Below, piece by piece: positions 48,299-57,488 of a DNA stretch of 64,000 nt. A program made the translations under genes and the position numbers. The stretch covers positions 86,598-150,597 of the forward strand of contig NZ_JNZO01000033.1 of assembly GCF_000717595.1 (NCBI RefSeq), read 5' to 3'. Origin of the DNA: Streptomyces flavochromogenes. GTDB lineage: Bacteria; Actinomycetota; Actinomycetes; Streptomycetales; Streptomycetaceae. The stretch's first letter is position 1, and the number at the start of each line of letters is the position of its first letter. The notes under the pieces were generated by a model. That model worked only from the letters and a program-made list of their open reading frames with translations, made no database searches and was not told the origin of the DNA.

Positions 48299-49900
48299 GT
48301 GGGGATCAGGGGGCGGTACGGGGCGTGGACGGTGGCACCGCTGACGGTGGTCCTGCTGGTGGCGTCCGGCTGCACGGGCACGCCGGCCGCCCCGGCGAAA
48401 GCGACCGGTGGCCACGCCGGGTCCGGGGCGTCCGCCTCCCCCGAAGCGTCCGCCTCCCCCTCTGTCCCCGGAGCGTCCGACGCGTCCGCAGCGCCCTCCG
48501 CCTCCCCGGCCCGGGTCTGCGACCGGCCCGCCGCCGGGCCGGTGAAGCCGCCGCCGGGCGCGGTGACGGTCGACCCCGCGGTCGTCGGCGACCTGGCCGC
48601 CAAGACCGAGAACAGCCCCCCGCACACCACGTTCTGGCTCCGCCCGGGCAAGCACACCCTGGAGCCGGACCCCTATGCCCAGGTCATGGCCAAGGAGGGC
48701 AACCGCTACCTCGGCGCGCCGGGCGCGGTGCTCGACGGCCGGAGGATCAACCAGTACGCGTTCAGCGGCACCGCCCGCGACGTCACCATCCGGTACCTGA
48801 CCGTGGAGCGTTTCATCGCGCCGCACGACGAGGGCGTGGTCAACCACGACATGGCCGACGGGTGGGTGATCGAGCACGCGACCATCCAGAACAACTCCGG
48901 GGCCGGGCTGATGGCCGGTGCGCGCCAGCGGGTCCGCGCCAGCTGTCTGCGCGACAACGGCCAGTACGGCATGAACGCCTACAAGACCGGCGACAGCATC
49001 CGCGGCCTGGTGGTCGAGGGCAACGAGATCGTGGGCAACAACACCGACGACTGGGAGCGGCGGCAGCCGGGCTGCGGCTGCACCGGCGGCATCAAGTTCT
49101 GGGCCGTCGACGGCGCCGACGTACGCGGCAACTGGGTGCACGACAACCGCGGGACCGGACTGTGGGCCGACAACAACAACAACGACTTCCGTATCGAGGA
49201 CAACCTGATCGAGTCCAACGACGGTGCCGCGCTGATGTACGAGACGAGCTACAACGCGGTCGTCCGCAACAACACGATCCGGCGGAACAACTGGGTCGAG
49301 GGCCGCGCGTACGCCGGGGACGGCGACGACTTCCCGTACGCGACCGTCTACGTGTCCGAGGCCGGCGGTGAACCACGGGTCCCGGCCCGCACGGACAGGA
49401 TCGAGATCTACGGGAACGTGCTGGAGAACAACTGGAACGGGATCACCCTGTGGGAGAACGCCGACCGGTTCTGCAACAGCCCGGCCAACACGTCGACCGG
49501 GTACTGCACGTTGCTGGTGAAGGACACCCGCCGCTGCGCGCGGCCGGCGATCGCCACCGCGCCGCTCTACGGCGACTGCCGGTGGAAGACGCAGCGGGTC
49601 GACATCCACGGCAACCGCTTCGTCCTCGACCCGTCCGTGGTCGGGTGCGCGGCGGAGTGCGGGCGCATGGCGGTGTTCGCCAACGACGGCACATCGCCGG
49701 ACTGGTCGCCGTACAAGGGCAGGCGGGTGGCCGAGGCGATCACCCATCAGCAGCAGAACCGCTGGCACGGCAACGTCTACCGCGGCCCGTGGAGCTTCGT
49801 CGCCGGCGACCCGAGCCGGGCGCTGGACTCCCGGCAGTGGCAGGGCACGCCGTACCGACAGGACGCGGGCAGCGACTTCGGCCCCCGGGCCGGTGGTTGA
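48299..49900 (+). CDS. Right-handed beta-helix lipoprotein, putative polysaccharide epimerase/lyase
   Basis: The product has 533 residues. VAPLTVVLLVASGCTG near residues 12-27 is a lipoprotein signal with the likely acylated Cys. A Ser/Ala/Pro-rich linker (about 30-80) would span the cell wall. From residue about 90 to 460 it shows repeating IxxNxxxxN coils (NNSGAGLMAG, NGQYGMNAY, EGNEIVGNN, ADNNNNDFRIEDNLIESND), the pattern of parallel beta-helix proteins such as AlgG-type C5-epimerases and pectate lyases. Eight or more cysteines suggest disulphides outside the membrane. The GTG at 48299 follows GGGGGGCGC. Activity uncertain. Confidence 0.83.
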   Translation: MGIRGRYGAWTVAPLTVVLLVASGCTGTPAAPAKATGGHAGSGASASPEASASPSVPGASDASAAPSASPARVCDRPAAGPVKPPPGAVTVDPAVVGDLAAKTENSPPHTTFWLRPGKHTLEPDPYAQVMAKEGNRYLGAPGAVLDGRRINQYAFSGTARDVTIRYLTVERFIAPHDEGVVNHDMADGWVIEHATIQNNSGAGLMAGARQRVRASCLRDNGQYGMNAYKTGDSIRGLVVEGNEIVGNNTDDWERRQPGCGCTGGIKFWAVDGADVRGNWVHDNRGTGLWADNNNNDFRIEDNLIESNDGAALMYETSYNAVVRNNTIRRNNWVEGRAYAGDGDDFPYATVYVSEAGGEPRVPARTDRIEIYGNVLENNWNGITLWENADRFCNSPANTSTGYCTLLVKDTRRCARPAIATAPLYGDCRWKTQRVDIHGNRFVLDPSVVGCAAECGRMAVFANDGTSPDWSPYKGRRVAEAITHQQQNRWHGNVYRGPWSFVAGDPSRALDSRQWQGTPYRQDAGSDFGPRAGG

Positions 49901-51194
49901 GGTGGACGAGGACCTGAGGAGCGACCGGCTGCCGGGTGGATCGGACACGGCGAGCGCACGATCCGCCGCCGCAATGAGCCCGGGCGGCACACCGAAGGCC
50001 GTCGGGATCGTCTGGGCGCTGCTGGGCCTCAACACACTCGGCTCGGCAGGGGCGAAGACCGTCGTCGCGATCCCCCGCTCCCTCATCCAGATGGCCACCA
50101 TGGGTGCGCTGGTCGCGGCGTTCGCGCTGGCCCTGGCGCTCAATCCCCGGCTGCGCATCCGGCCCAGCGCCTTCCTGTTCCTGCTCACACTGCTGGTCGT
50201 GCCGAGCCTGATCGCCAGCGTGCAGCTGGAGGTCGAGTTCGGCGCGCTGTTCCGCTGCGCCCGGCTGGCGCTCTTCGTCGGCACGCTGTGGCTGCTCAGC
50301 CGCTGGTGGGACGGCGGCCTGACGTTCGTCCGCCACCACATCCGGATGTACTTCGCGGTCCTCGTCCTGGTGGCCGCGGGCCTGGCCGTCTCACCGGCCA
50401 CGGCCATGCCCGAGTACTACGGCGGGCGGCTGGTCGGCGCGTTGTGGCCGCTCACCCCGCCGCAGATCGGGCAGTACGCCGCGGTGGTCATCGGGCTCGC
50501 CGTGCTGCTCCTGCTCGGCCGCCGGACCACCGGGGCCGGTGCCGCGGTGGTCATCGTGCCGTCCCTCGTACTGCTCGCGATGACCCACACCCGGACGGCC
50601 ACGCTCGGTCTCCTCATCGGTCTCGTGCTCGCGATCGGCTCGCTCGTCCTGACGAGCGCCGCGGCCCGCCGGTTCTTCGCCTGGGCGGTGCTGTGCGCCA
50701 CGGTGGCCGCCGTGGTGTTCAGCTCCGCGCTGCGGGCCTGGTTCCTGCGCGGGCAGAGCCAGGAGAACTTCGCCAACCTGACCGGGCGGGCCAAGGTCTG
50801 GGACGCGCTCCTCGCGGCGCCCCGGACGACCGGGGAGAAGGTGTTCGGCACGGGCCTGGGCGACAAGTCGTTCGACGGGCTCCCGATCGACAACAGCTGG
50901 CTGGCCGTCTACGACGAGCAGGGGCTGATCGGCGTCACCCTCGTGGCGGCGGTCGTCCTCGTGCTCGGCGGTGTCGCGCTGCTGCGGCCGCCGTCGCTGC
51001 CGAGGGCCTGCGCGATCTTCCTGATCGGCTACTGCGGGATCTCGTCGTACACCGAGGTGGGCCTCGGCGACGCCTCGGCCTATCTGCTCCATCTGGCCCT
51101 GGCCGCCTCGCTCCTCGCGCTCCCCGCCCCGGCCACACCCCTCCCGACGCACGACATCCCCCGACGCCGTAACCCGCTCTGGGCCAGGAGGTGA
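49893..51194 (+). CDS. Wzy-like polysaccharide polymerase / O-antigen ligase family membrane protein
   Basis: The product has 433 residues and about ten to twelve membrane helices. A large extracytoplasmic loop containing LTGRAKVWDALLAA and FGTGLGDKSF (about 295-335) is the O-antigen ligase/polymerase signature, with an Arg and a GxG turn expected to contact the lipid-linked substrate. It probably joins repeat units delivered by the flippase encoded at 57489. The GTG at 49893 overlaps the beta-helix gene by 8 bases; GTG 49902 is an alternative start. N-terminal 35 residues are charged and cytoplasmic. Confidence 0.85.
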   Translation: MVEVDEDLRSDRLPGGSDTASARSAAAMSPGGTPKAVGIVWALLGLNTLGSAGAKTVVAIPRSLIQMATMGALVAAFALALALNPRLRIRPSAFLFLLTLLVVPSLIASVQLEVEFGALFRCARLALFVGTLWLLSRWWDGGLTFVRHHIRMYFAVLVLVAAGLAVSPATAMPEYYGGRLVGALWPLTPPQIGQYAAVVIGLAVLLLLGRRTTGAGAAVVIVPSLVLLAMTHTRTATLGLLIGLVLAIGSLVLTSAAARRFFAWAVLCATVAAVVFSSALRAWFLRGQSQENFANLTGRAKVWDALLAAPRTTGEKVFGTGLGDKSFDGLPIDNSWLAVYDEQGLIGVTLVAAVVLVLGGVALLRPPSLPRACAIFLIGYCGISSYTEVGLGDASAYLLHLALAASLLALPAPATPLPTHDIPRRRNPLWARR

Positions 51195-51202
51195 CCCCGA
51201 AC

Positions 51203-52477
51203 ATGCATGTCCTAGTGGTCCACAACCGCTACTCCTCGGCACAGCCGAGCGGGGAGAACAGGGTCGTCGACGAAGAGGTGGGGCTGCTGCGCGCGGCCGG
51301 CCACCGGGTCGACCTGTTCGAGCGGCGCAGTGACGACATCGCGGCCCGCTCCCTGCCGGGGAAGGTCGCGGTGCCGCTCCTCGTGCCGTGGAACCCGAAG
51401 GCCCGCGCGGAGCTCACCGCCCGCCTCCGCGCCGACCGGCCGGACGTGGTGCACGTCCACAACGTGTTCCCGCTCCTGTCGCCCTCGGTGCTCGCCGCCT
51501 GCGCGGACGCCGGCGTGCCCGTCGTCGCCACGCTGCACAACTACACCCAGGTCTGCCCGCCCGGCACCCTGCACCGGGACGGCCGGCAGTGCACCGAGTG
51601 CGTCGGGCCGGCGCTGCCGCTGCCCGCCGTCCGGCACGGCTGCTACCGGAACTCCCGGCTGGCGACGGTGCCTCTCGCGGTCAGCCTGTCGGTGAACCGG
51701 CGCCGTTGGTGGTCCGGCGTGGAGCGGTTCCTCTGCATCTCCGCGGCGCAGCGGGACGTCCTTGTGCGGTCCGGCATGCCGGCCGAGCGGCTCGCCGTGA
51801 AGCACAACTTCGTGCCCGACCCGGGCGCCGTACGGACGGACGCCGGCGAGCAGCTGCTCTTCCTCGGCCGGCTCGCGGACGCCAAGGGCATACGGCTGCT
51901 CATGGCGGCGTGGGACCAGGTCGCCGCGGACGGCGGCGTGGGCGTGCCGCTCGTGATCGCCGGGGCGGGGCCGCTGGAGCGCGAGGTGACCGCCTGGGCG
52001 GCGGGCCGGCAGGACGTCCGGTACGCGGGCCTGTGGGACCCGGCGGAGTGCCGGCGGGCCGTCGCGCGGTCGGTGGCCGTGCTGGCTCCGTCGCTGGCCA
52101 TGGAGACCTTCGGCCTGGTGGTCGCGGAGGCGATGGCGGCGGGGGTCCCGGCCGTCGCCGCCGCTCACGGCGCCTTCGTCGAACTCGTCGAGGACGGGGT
52201 GACCGGTCTGCTGCACACGCCGGGCGATCCCGCCTCGCTCGCGTCCCGCATCCGCCGGATCGCGGCGGAGCCGGACCGCAACCGGGAGATGGGCGAGGCG
52301 GCCCGGCGCCGTTACGAGAAGGGGTTCAGCCCGTCCGTGGGCCTGGACCGCCTTCTGGAGGAGTACCGCACCGCGATCGCGGTGGGGTCGGGCGGCGGGC
52401 ACAGCACGCCGCCGGCACGGAACGAAGAAGCCGGCTCGTCGCGGGGCACCCGCGCGAGCGGAGATGGGGGGAAGTAG
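51203..52477 (+). CDS. Family 4 glycosyltransferase (GT4), second
   Basis: The product has 424 residues, GT-B fold. VVHNRYSSAQPSGENRVVDEEV lies at the N-terminus and LLFLGRLADAKGIRLLM plus MAMETFGLVVAEAMAAGVPAV-like sequence (E-x7-E as ETFGLVVAE) marks the donor site. I chose ATG 51203 because GGAGGTGA (51187-51194), an almost perfect anti-16S match, lies eight bases upstream; a GTG at 51191 would be inside that site. A CxxC-like pair (CPPG...CTEC) in the acceptor domain is seen in several exopolysaccharide GT4 enzymes. The C-terminal 35 residues are disordered. Confidence 0.87.
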   Translation: MHVLVVHNRYSSAQPSGENRVVDEEVGLLRAAGHRVDLFERRSDDIAARSLPGKVAVPLLVPWNPKARAELTARLRADRPDVVHVHNVFPLLSPSVLAACADAGVPVVATLHNYTQVCPPGTLHRDGRQCTECVGPALPLPAVRHGCYRNSRLATVPLAVSLSVNRRRWWSGVERFLCISAAQRDVLVRSGMPAERLAVKHNFVPDPGAVRTDAGEQLLFLGRLADAKGIRLLMAAWDQVAADGGVGVPLVIAGAGPLEREVTAWAAGRQDVRYAGLWDPAECRRAVARSVAVLAPSLAMETFGLVVAEAMAAGVPAVAAAHGAFVELVEDGVTGLLHTPGDPASLASRIRRIAAEPDRNREMGEAARRRYEKGFSPSVGLDRLLEEYRTAIAVGSGGGHSTPPARNEEAGSSRGTRASGDGGK

Positions 52478-53713
52478 ATGACACGATGCCGACTCTGCGG
52501 CTCGGCGGCGCTGGCCAGCGTCGTCGATCTGGGGGCGACTCCGCCGTGCGAGAGCTTTCTCGCCGCGGACCGACTGGACCAGCCGGAGCCCGCGTACCCG
52601 CTGCACCTGCGGGTCTGTACCGACTGCTGGCTCGCGCAGATCCCGCCGCTGATCACGCCGGAGGAGACCTTCCAGGAGTACGCGTACTTCTCCTCGTACT
52701 CGACCTCCTGGGTGGAGCACGCGCGCACGTTCGTCACCGACGCCGTACGGCGGGTCGGGCTCGGCCCCGACGCCTTCGTGGTCGAGGTCGCGAGCAATGA
52801 CGGATACCTGCTGAAGCACGTGGTGGACCGGGGGATCCGCTGCCTCGGCATCGAGCCGTCGGTGAACGTCGGTGCCGCGGCGCGGGACGCGGGTGTGCCC
52901 ACGCTCACCGAGTTCCTGTCCCCGCAGACCGCCTCGGCCGTCCGCGCCGAGCACGGGCCGGCGGACCTGGTCGTCGCCAACAACGTGTACGCGCACATCC
53001 CCGACGTGGTCGGCTTCACCGAAGGGCTGCGCGCCCTGGTCGCCGACGACGGCTGGGTCTCCATCGAGGTGCAGCACCTGCTGACCCTGATCGAGGAGAA
53101 CCAGTACGACACGATCTACCACGAGCACTTCCAGTACTACACGGTCGCGTCCGCCGCCCGGGCGCTCGCGAGCGGCGGGCTCACGCTCGTGGACGTCGAG
53201 CTGCTGCCCACACACGGCGGATCCATCCGGCTGTGGGCACGGCCGGACGAGGTCGCCGGCGAGCCGAGCCGCCGGGTGGCCGAGGTGCTCGACCGGGAGA
53301 AGGCCGCCGGGCTCCAGGAGCTGTCCGGATACGCGGAGTTCTCCGCCCGGGTGGCCAAGGTGCGCCGGGACCTCCTGCGGTTCCTCATCGACGTCGCCGA
53401 GCGCGGCGAGACGGTCGTCGGCTACGGCGCCCCGGGCAAGGGCAACACCCTGCTCAACCACTGCGGCATCCGGCCCGACCTGCTCGCCTACACGGTCGAC
53501 CGCAACCCCTACAAGCACGGCCGGTTCACGCCGGGCACCCGCATCCCGGTCCTGCCGCCCGAGCGGATAGCCGCCGACCGGCCGGACTACGTCCTCGTCC
53601 TCCCGTGGAACCTGCGGGACGAGCTGGTCGAGCAACTGTCCTTCGTGCACGAGTGGGGCGGCCGGCTGGTCTTCCCCATCCCGGAACTCAGCATCGTCGA
53701 GGTGAAGCCGTGA
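52478..53713 (+). CDS. Sugar C-methyltransferase (zinc-binding, SAM-dependent)
   Basis: The product has 411 residues. The N-terminal zinc knuckle uses Cys4, Cys7, Cys47 and Cys50. The SAM domain shows VVEVASNDGYLLKHV near 100-114. The C-terminal domain contains VGYGAPGKGNTLLNHCGI and VDRNPYKHGRFTPGT, as in TylC3/NovU-type enzymes that methylate C-3 or C-5 of 4-keto nucleotide sugars. It starts directly after the GT4 stop (ATG 52478 with GGGGGGAA) and ends in a GTGA overlap with the cytidylyltransferase gene. A branched-chain sugar is therefore expected in the polymer. Confidence 0.9.
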   Translation: MTRCRLCGSAALASVVDLGATPPCESFLAADRLDQPEPAYPLHLRVCTDCWLAQIPPLITPEETFQEYAYFSSYSTSWVEHARTFVTDAVRRVGLGPDAFVVEVASNDGYLLKHVVDRGIRCLGIEPSVNVGAAARDAGVPTLTEFLSPQTASAVRAEHGPADLVVANNVYAHIPDVVGFTEGLRALVADDGWVSIEVQHLLTLIEENQYDTIYHEHFQYYTVASAARALASGGLTLVDVELLPTHGGSIRLWARPDEVAGEPSRRVAEVLDREKAAGLQELSGYAEFSARVAKVRRDLLRFLIDVAERGETVVGYGAPGKGNTLLNHCGIRPDLLAYTVDRNPYKHGRFTPGTRIPVLPPERIAADRPDYVLVLPWNLRDELVEQLSFVHEWGGRLVFPIPELSIVEVKP

Positions 53714-54519
53714 AGGTCGTACTGTTCTGCGGCGGTTATGGACTGCGTATGCGCAGCGGAGCCTCCGACGACATCCCCAAGCCGATGGCGATGGTCGGCC
53801 CCCGCCCGCTGATCTGGCACGTGATGCGCTACTACGCGTCCTTCGGGCACACGGAGTTCATCCTGTGCCTCGGGTACGGGGCCCATCACATCAAGGACTT
53901 CTTCCTCCACTACGAGGAGACCACGTCCAACGACTTCGTGCTGCGGGGCGGGAAGACCGAGCTGCTCTCCACCGACATCGCCGACTGGACGATCACGTTC
54001 GCGCAGACCGGCATCGAGTCGCCGATCGGGGAGCGGCTGCGCCGGGTGCGGCACCACCTGGACGGCGACGAGATGTTCCTCGCCAACTACGCCGACGTGC
54101 TCACCGACGCCCCGCTGCCGGAGATGATCGAGCGGTTCTCCCGGCGCGACGCCGGCGCGTCGATGATGGTGGTGCCGCCGCAGTCCTCGTTCCACTGCGT
54201 GGACCTGGGTGAGGACGGTCTCGTGGGGGGCATCACGGCGGTCGCCGACATGCCGCTGTGGGAGAACGGTGGCTACTTCGTGCTTCGCCAGGAGGTCTTC
54301 GACCACATACCGGAGAACGGTGACCTGGTCGCCGACGGCTGCTCCCAACTGGCCAAGCGTGGACGGCTGGTGGCGTACCAGCACCGCGGCTTCTGGAAGC
54401 CGACCGACACCGTGAAGGAGCGGGCCGCGCTCGACGCCGCGTACACCCGGGGCGACCGCCCGTGGGCGGTGTGGGAGCGGGACGGCGTGGGCACGGGCGC
54501 GCCGGTGAGGACCGCGTGA
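53710..54519 (+). CDS. rfbF: Glucose-1-phosphate cytidylyltransferase
   Basis: The product has 269 residues and makes CDP-glucose from CTP and glucose-1-phosphate. VVLFCGGYGLRMRSGASDDIPKPM combines the nucleotidyltransferase GGxGxR loop with the lysine that binds sugar phosphate. The segments YGAHHIKDFFLHYEE and FANYADVLTDAPL-like region (Asp metal ligand) follow RfbF closely. CDP-glucose normally feeds a 4,6-dehydratase (RfbG), and I find no typical one in the window. The GTG start overlaps the methyltransferase stop, and its own stop overlaps the next start. Confidence 0.9.
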   Translation: MKVVLFCGGYGLRMRSGASDDIPKPMAMVGPRPLIWHVMRYYASFGHTEFILCLGYGAHHIKDFFLHYEETTSNDFVLRGGKTELLSTDIADWTITFAQTGIESPIGERLRRVRHHLDGDEMFLANYADVLTDAPLPEMIERFSRRDAGASMMVVPPQSSFHCVDLGEDGLVGGITAVADMPLWENGGYFVLRQEVFDHIPENGDLVADGCSQLAKRGRLVAYQHRGFWKPTDTVKERAALDAAYTRGDRPWAVWERDGVGTGAPVRTA

Positions 54520-55163
54520 TCCGGCTCGGCTCCGGGAGCCTCGACCGGATCGTCGCGGTGGGGGCGCACTGCGACGACATCGCCATCGGAGCCGGCGGCA
54601 CGCTGCTCACGATGTGCCTCGCGCGGCCGGGCACACGGGTCGACGCCCTGGTGCTCTCCGGCGGCGGCGGCGAGCGCGAGGAGGAGGAGCGGGCCGCGCT
54701 CGCCGCCTTCTGCCCGGGGGCCGACCTGCGGCTGACCGTGCTCAAGCTGCCGGACGGCCGGCTGCCCGCGCACTGGGAGGAGGCCAAGTCCGCGGTCGAG
54801 GAGCTGCGCGCCCGGACCGAGCCCGACGTGGTCCTCGCGCCGCGTACCGATGACGCGCACCAGGACCATCGCGGCCTGGCGCGACTGCTTCCCACCGCGT
54901 TCCGCGACCATCTCGTGCTCGGCTACGAGATCGTCAAGTGGGACGGCGATCTCGGCCGTCCGGCGGCGTACCAGCCGCTGTCGCCGGAGATCGCCGAACG
55001 GAAGGTGCGGCTGTTGCAGGAGCACTACCCCTCACAACGGCACCGTCCCTGGTACGACCGGGAGGCCTTCCTCGGCCTGGCCCGGATCCGCGGTATCGAA
55101 TGCCACGCGCGGTACGCAGAGGCGTTCGCCGTCACCAAACTCACTCTCGATCTGGGGGAATGA
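54516..55163 (+). CDS. PIG-L/LmbE family deacetylase
   Basis: The product has 215 residues. The zinc motif AHCDD at 17-21 and the later HQDHRG supply the metal ligands and the general base of the PIG-L fold. Members remove N-acetyl groups from sugar derivatives in the cytoplasm. Here it could deacetylate an N-acetylated nucleotide sugar or carrier intermediate. It is coupled by GTGA to the cytidylyltransferase and followed three bases later by the epimerase gene, so it belongs to the same sugar cassette. Confidence 0.88.
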   Translation: MIRLGSGSLDRIVAVGAHCDDIAIGAGGTLLTMCLARPGTRVDALVLSGGGGEREEEERAALAAFCPGADLRLTVLKLPDGRLPAHWEEAKSAVEELRARTEPDVVLAPRTDDAHQDHRGLARLLPTAFRDHLVLGYEIVKWDGDLGRPAAYQPLSPEIAERKVRLLQEHYPSQRHRPWYDREAFLGLARIRGIECHARYAEAFAVTKLTLDLGE

Positions 55164-55166
55164 ACC

Positions 55167-56192
55167 TTGCGCGTACTGCTGACCGGACACCAGGGCTACC
55201 TGGGCACCGTGATGGCCCCGGTCCTCGCGGCCGCCGGGCACGAGGTCGTCGGTCTCGACTCCGGCCTGTTCGCGGACTGCGTGCTCGGCCCGTCGCCCGC
55301 GGACCCGTCCGGGCACCGGGTGGACCTGCGCGACGTCACGGCCGAGCACGTGGCCGGGGTGGACGCCGTGATCCATCTGGCCGCGCTCTCCAACGACCCG
55401 CTGGGGTCGCTGGCGCCGGACCTCACCTACGACATCAACCACCACGCCTCGGTGCGGCTCGCCCGGCTGGCCAAGGACGCCGGGGTGCGGCGTTTCCTGT
55501 ACGCGTCCACCTGCTCGGTCTACGGCGCCGCCGGCGGTGACGAGCTGGTGGCGGAGGACGCCCCGCTGCGTCCGGTGACGCCGTACGCGGAGTCCAAGGT
55601 GCGGGTGGAGGACGACCTGCACGAACTCGCCGACGGCGACTTCAGCCCGGTGTACATGCGCAACGCCACCGCGTTCGGCTTCTCGCCGCGGCTGCGCGCC
55701 GACATCGTGCTGAACAACCTGGTGGGCCACGCGCTCCTGTCCGGCGAGGTCCTCGTGATGTCCGACGGCACGCCCTGGCGTCCGCTGGTGCACGCCGCCG
55801 ACATCGCGCGGGCCTTCGCCGCCGCGCTGACCGCGCCGCGCGAGGCGGTGCACGACCGGGCGTTCAACATCGGCAGCGAGATCAACAACGTCACGGTCGC
55901 CGAGATCGCCGAGCAGGTCGCCGAGGCGGTGTCCGGCTCGAAGGTGGTGATCACCGGGGAGACCGGTGCCGATCCGCGGTCGTACCGGGTGGACTTCTCC
56001 CGGTTCCGGGCCGCGCTGCCCGGCTTCGACTGCGAGTGGACGGTGAAGCGGGGGGCGCTGGAACTCGCTGACGCCTACCGGGAGTTCGGTCTGACCCGGG
56101 AGGACTTCGAGCGCCGCTTCACCCGGCTCGCGGTGCTGCGCGCGGCGTCAGGGACCGGAGCCGTCGACGACACCCTGCGGTGGCGCCGATGA
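55167..56192 (+). CDS. NAD-dependent epimerase/dehydratase, extended SDR
   Basis: The product has 341 residues. LLTGHQGYLG at 4-13 is the extended-SDR glycine motif, the serine/Ser-Val-Tyr stretch STCSVYG and the active-site TPYAESK (YxxxK) are both intact. It could epimerise or reduce a 4-keto CDP-sugar; whether it also replaces the missing 4,6-dehydratase is open, since the dehydratase Asp/Glu pair after the serine is not evident (CSVYGAAGG). It starts with the rare TTG codon at 55167, supported by GGGGGAA seven bases upstream, and ends in an ATGA overlap. Confidence 0.86.
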   Translation: MRVLLTGHQGYLGTVMAPVLAAAGHEVVGLDSGLFADCVLGPSPADPSGHRVDLRDVTAEHVAGVDAVIHLAALSNDPLGSLAPDLTYDINHHASVRLARLAKDAGVRRFLYASTCSVYGAAGGDELVAEDAPLRPVTPYAESKVRVEDDLHELADGDFSPVYMRNATAFGFSPRLRADIVLNNLVGHALLSGEVLVMSDGTPWRPLVHAADIARAFAAALTAPREAVHDRAFNIGSEINNVTVAEIAEQVAEAVSGSKVVITGETGADPRSYRVDFSRFRAALPGFDCEWTVKRGALELADAYREFGLTREDFERRFTRLAVLRAASGTGAVDDTLRWRR

Positions 56193-57487
56193 CCGCGGCC
56201 GGCGAGGAGCCGACGCCCTCGGCCGGCGAGCTGATGCACGCGCTGGTGGAGCGGCTGTACCCGCTCTGCCGGAGCATCACCGGCGACGGGGTGCGCGCCA
56301 CATTGGACATCGTCGGCGAGTACGTTCCGCTGGAGGTGCACGAGGTCCCGACCGGGACGCAGGTGCTCGACTGGACGGTCCCGCAGGAGTGGAACATCCG
56401 GGACGCGTACATCGCCGACTCCGCGGGCAACCGGGTCGTCGACTTCGCCGCGTCCAGCCTGCACGTGCTCGGCTACAGCGTGCCGGTGTCGCGGACCATG
56501 CCGCTGTCCGAGCTGCGGGAACACCTGCACACCCTGCCGGACCATCCGACATGGGTGCCGTACCGCACCAGCTACTACACGCCGGAGTGGGGGTTCTGCC
56601 TGGCCCAGGAGACCCTGGACGCGCTGCCGGACGGCGAGTACGAGGTGCGCGTCGACTCCACGCTCTCGGACGGCCACCTCACCTACGCCGAGCACGTGGT
56701 CCCGGGGCAGGTCCCCGACGAGGTCATCGTCTCCTGCCACGTCTGCCACCCGTCGCTGGCCAACGACAACCTGGCCGGCATCGCGGTGGCGACGTTCCTG
56801 GCCAGGGCGCTGGCGGAGGAGACGCCGTACTACACCTATCGTTTCATCTACGCGCCGGGCACGATCGGGGCGATCACCTGGCTGGCCCGGAACGCGGAGC
56901 GGATCGGGAGGGTCAAGCACGGGCTGGTGCTGGCCTGCGCCGGCGACTCGGGCCGGCTGACGTACAAGCGGAGCAGACGCGGTGACGCGGAGATCGACCG
57001 GGTGATGTCGCATGTCCTGGTCGCCTCCGAACGCCCGCACCACGTAGCCGAGTTCACGCCGTACGGCTACGACGAGCGGCAGTACTGCTCGCCCGGGTTC
57101 GATCTCGGCGTGGGCTCGCTCAGCCGGACCCCGTACGCCGGGTACCCCGAGTACCACACCTCGGCGGACAACCCGGACTTCGTCTCCCCGGAGGCGATGG
57201 AGGACACGCTGGCCGTCTGCCGCGAGGCGTTCTCCCTGCTCGACCGCAACCGGCGGTACGTCAATCTCAGCCCGTACGGCGAGCCGCAGTTGGGACGGCG
57301 GGGGCTGTACGACTCGCTCGGCGGCCGCAGCGACGCGAAGCAGGCCCAGATGGCCATGCTGTGGGTGCTCAGCCTCGCCGACGGCGAGCGCGGTCTGCTG
57401 GACGTCGCCGAGCGGTCCGGGCTGCCGTTCGACTCGGTCGCCGGGGCCGCCGACGCCCTGGCCGCCGCGGGACTGATCAAGGCATGA
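56189..57487 (+). CDS. DUF4910-type zinc aminopeptidase-like protein
   Basis: The product has 432 residues. It matches an aminopeptidase-like family found in polysaccharide clusters (DUF4910). The M28-like core includes SCHVCHPSLANDNLAGIAVATFLAR at about 190 with a His and an Asp as metal ligands, LACAGDSG, and PEYHTSADNPDFV near 325 with another His. A winged-helix-like C-terminus (LLDVAERSGLPFDSVAGAADALAAAGLI) follows. There is no signal peptide, so it acts inside the cell, perhaps hydrolysing an amide on a sugar. It is coupled by ATGA to the epimerase. Function unproven. Confidence 0.83.
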   Translation: MTAAGEEPTPSAGELMHALVERLYPLCRSITGDGVRATLDIVGEYVPLEVHEVPTGTQVLDWTVPQEWNIRDAYIADSAGNRVVDFAASSLHVLGYSVPVSRTMPLSELREHLHTLPDHPTWVPYRTSYYTPEWGFCLAQETLDALPDGEYEVRVDSTLSDGHLTYAEHVVPGQVPDEVIVSCHVCHPSLANDNLAGIAVATFLARALAEETPYYTYRFIYAPGTIGAITWLARNAERIGRVKHGLVLACAGDSGRLTYKRSRRGDAEIDRVMSHVLVASERPHHVAEFTPYGYDERQYCSPGFDLGVGSLSRTPYAGYPEYHTSADNPDFVSPEAMEDTLAVCREAFSLLDRNRRYVNLSPYGEPQLGRRGLYDSLGGRSDAKQAQMAMLWVLSLADGERGLLDVAERSGLPFDSVAGAADALAAAGLIKA

Positions 57488-57488
57488 C

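Noticed and set aside
51191..51202. GTG 51191 as start of the second GT4 gene
   Set aside because: This codon is part of the near-perfect ribosome site GGAGGTGA; ATG 51203 has ideal spacing and gives the conserved N-terminus.
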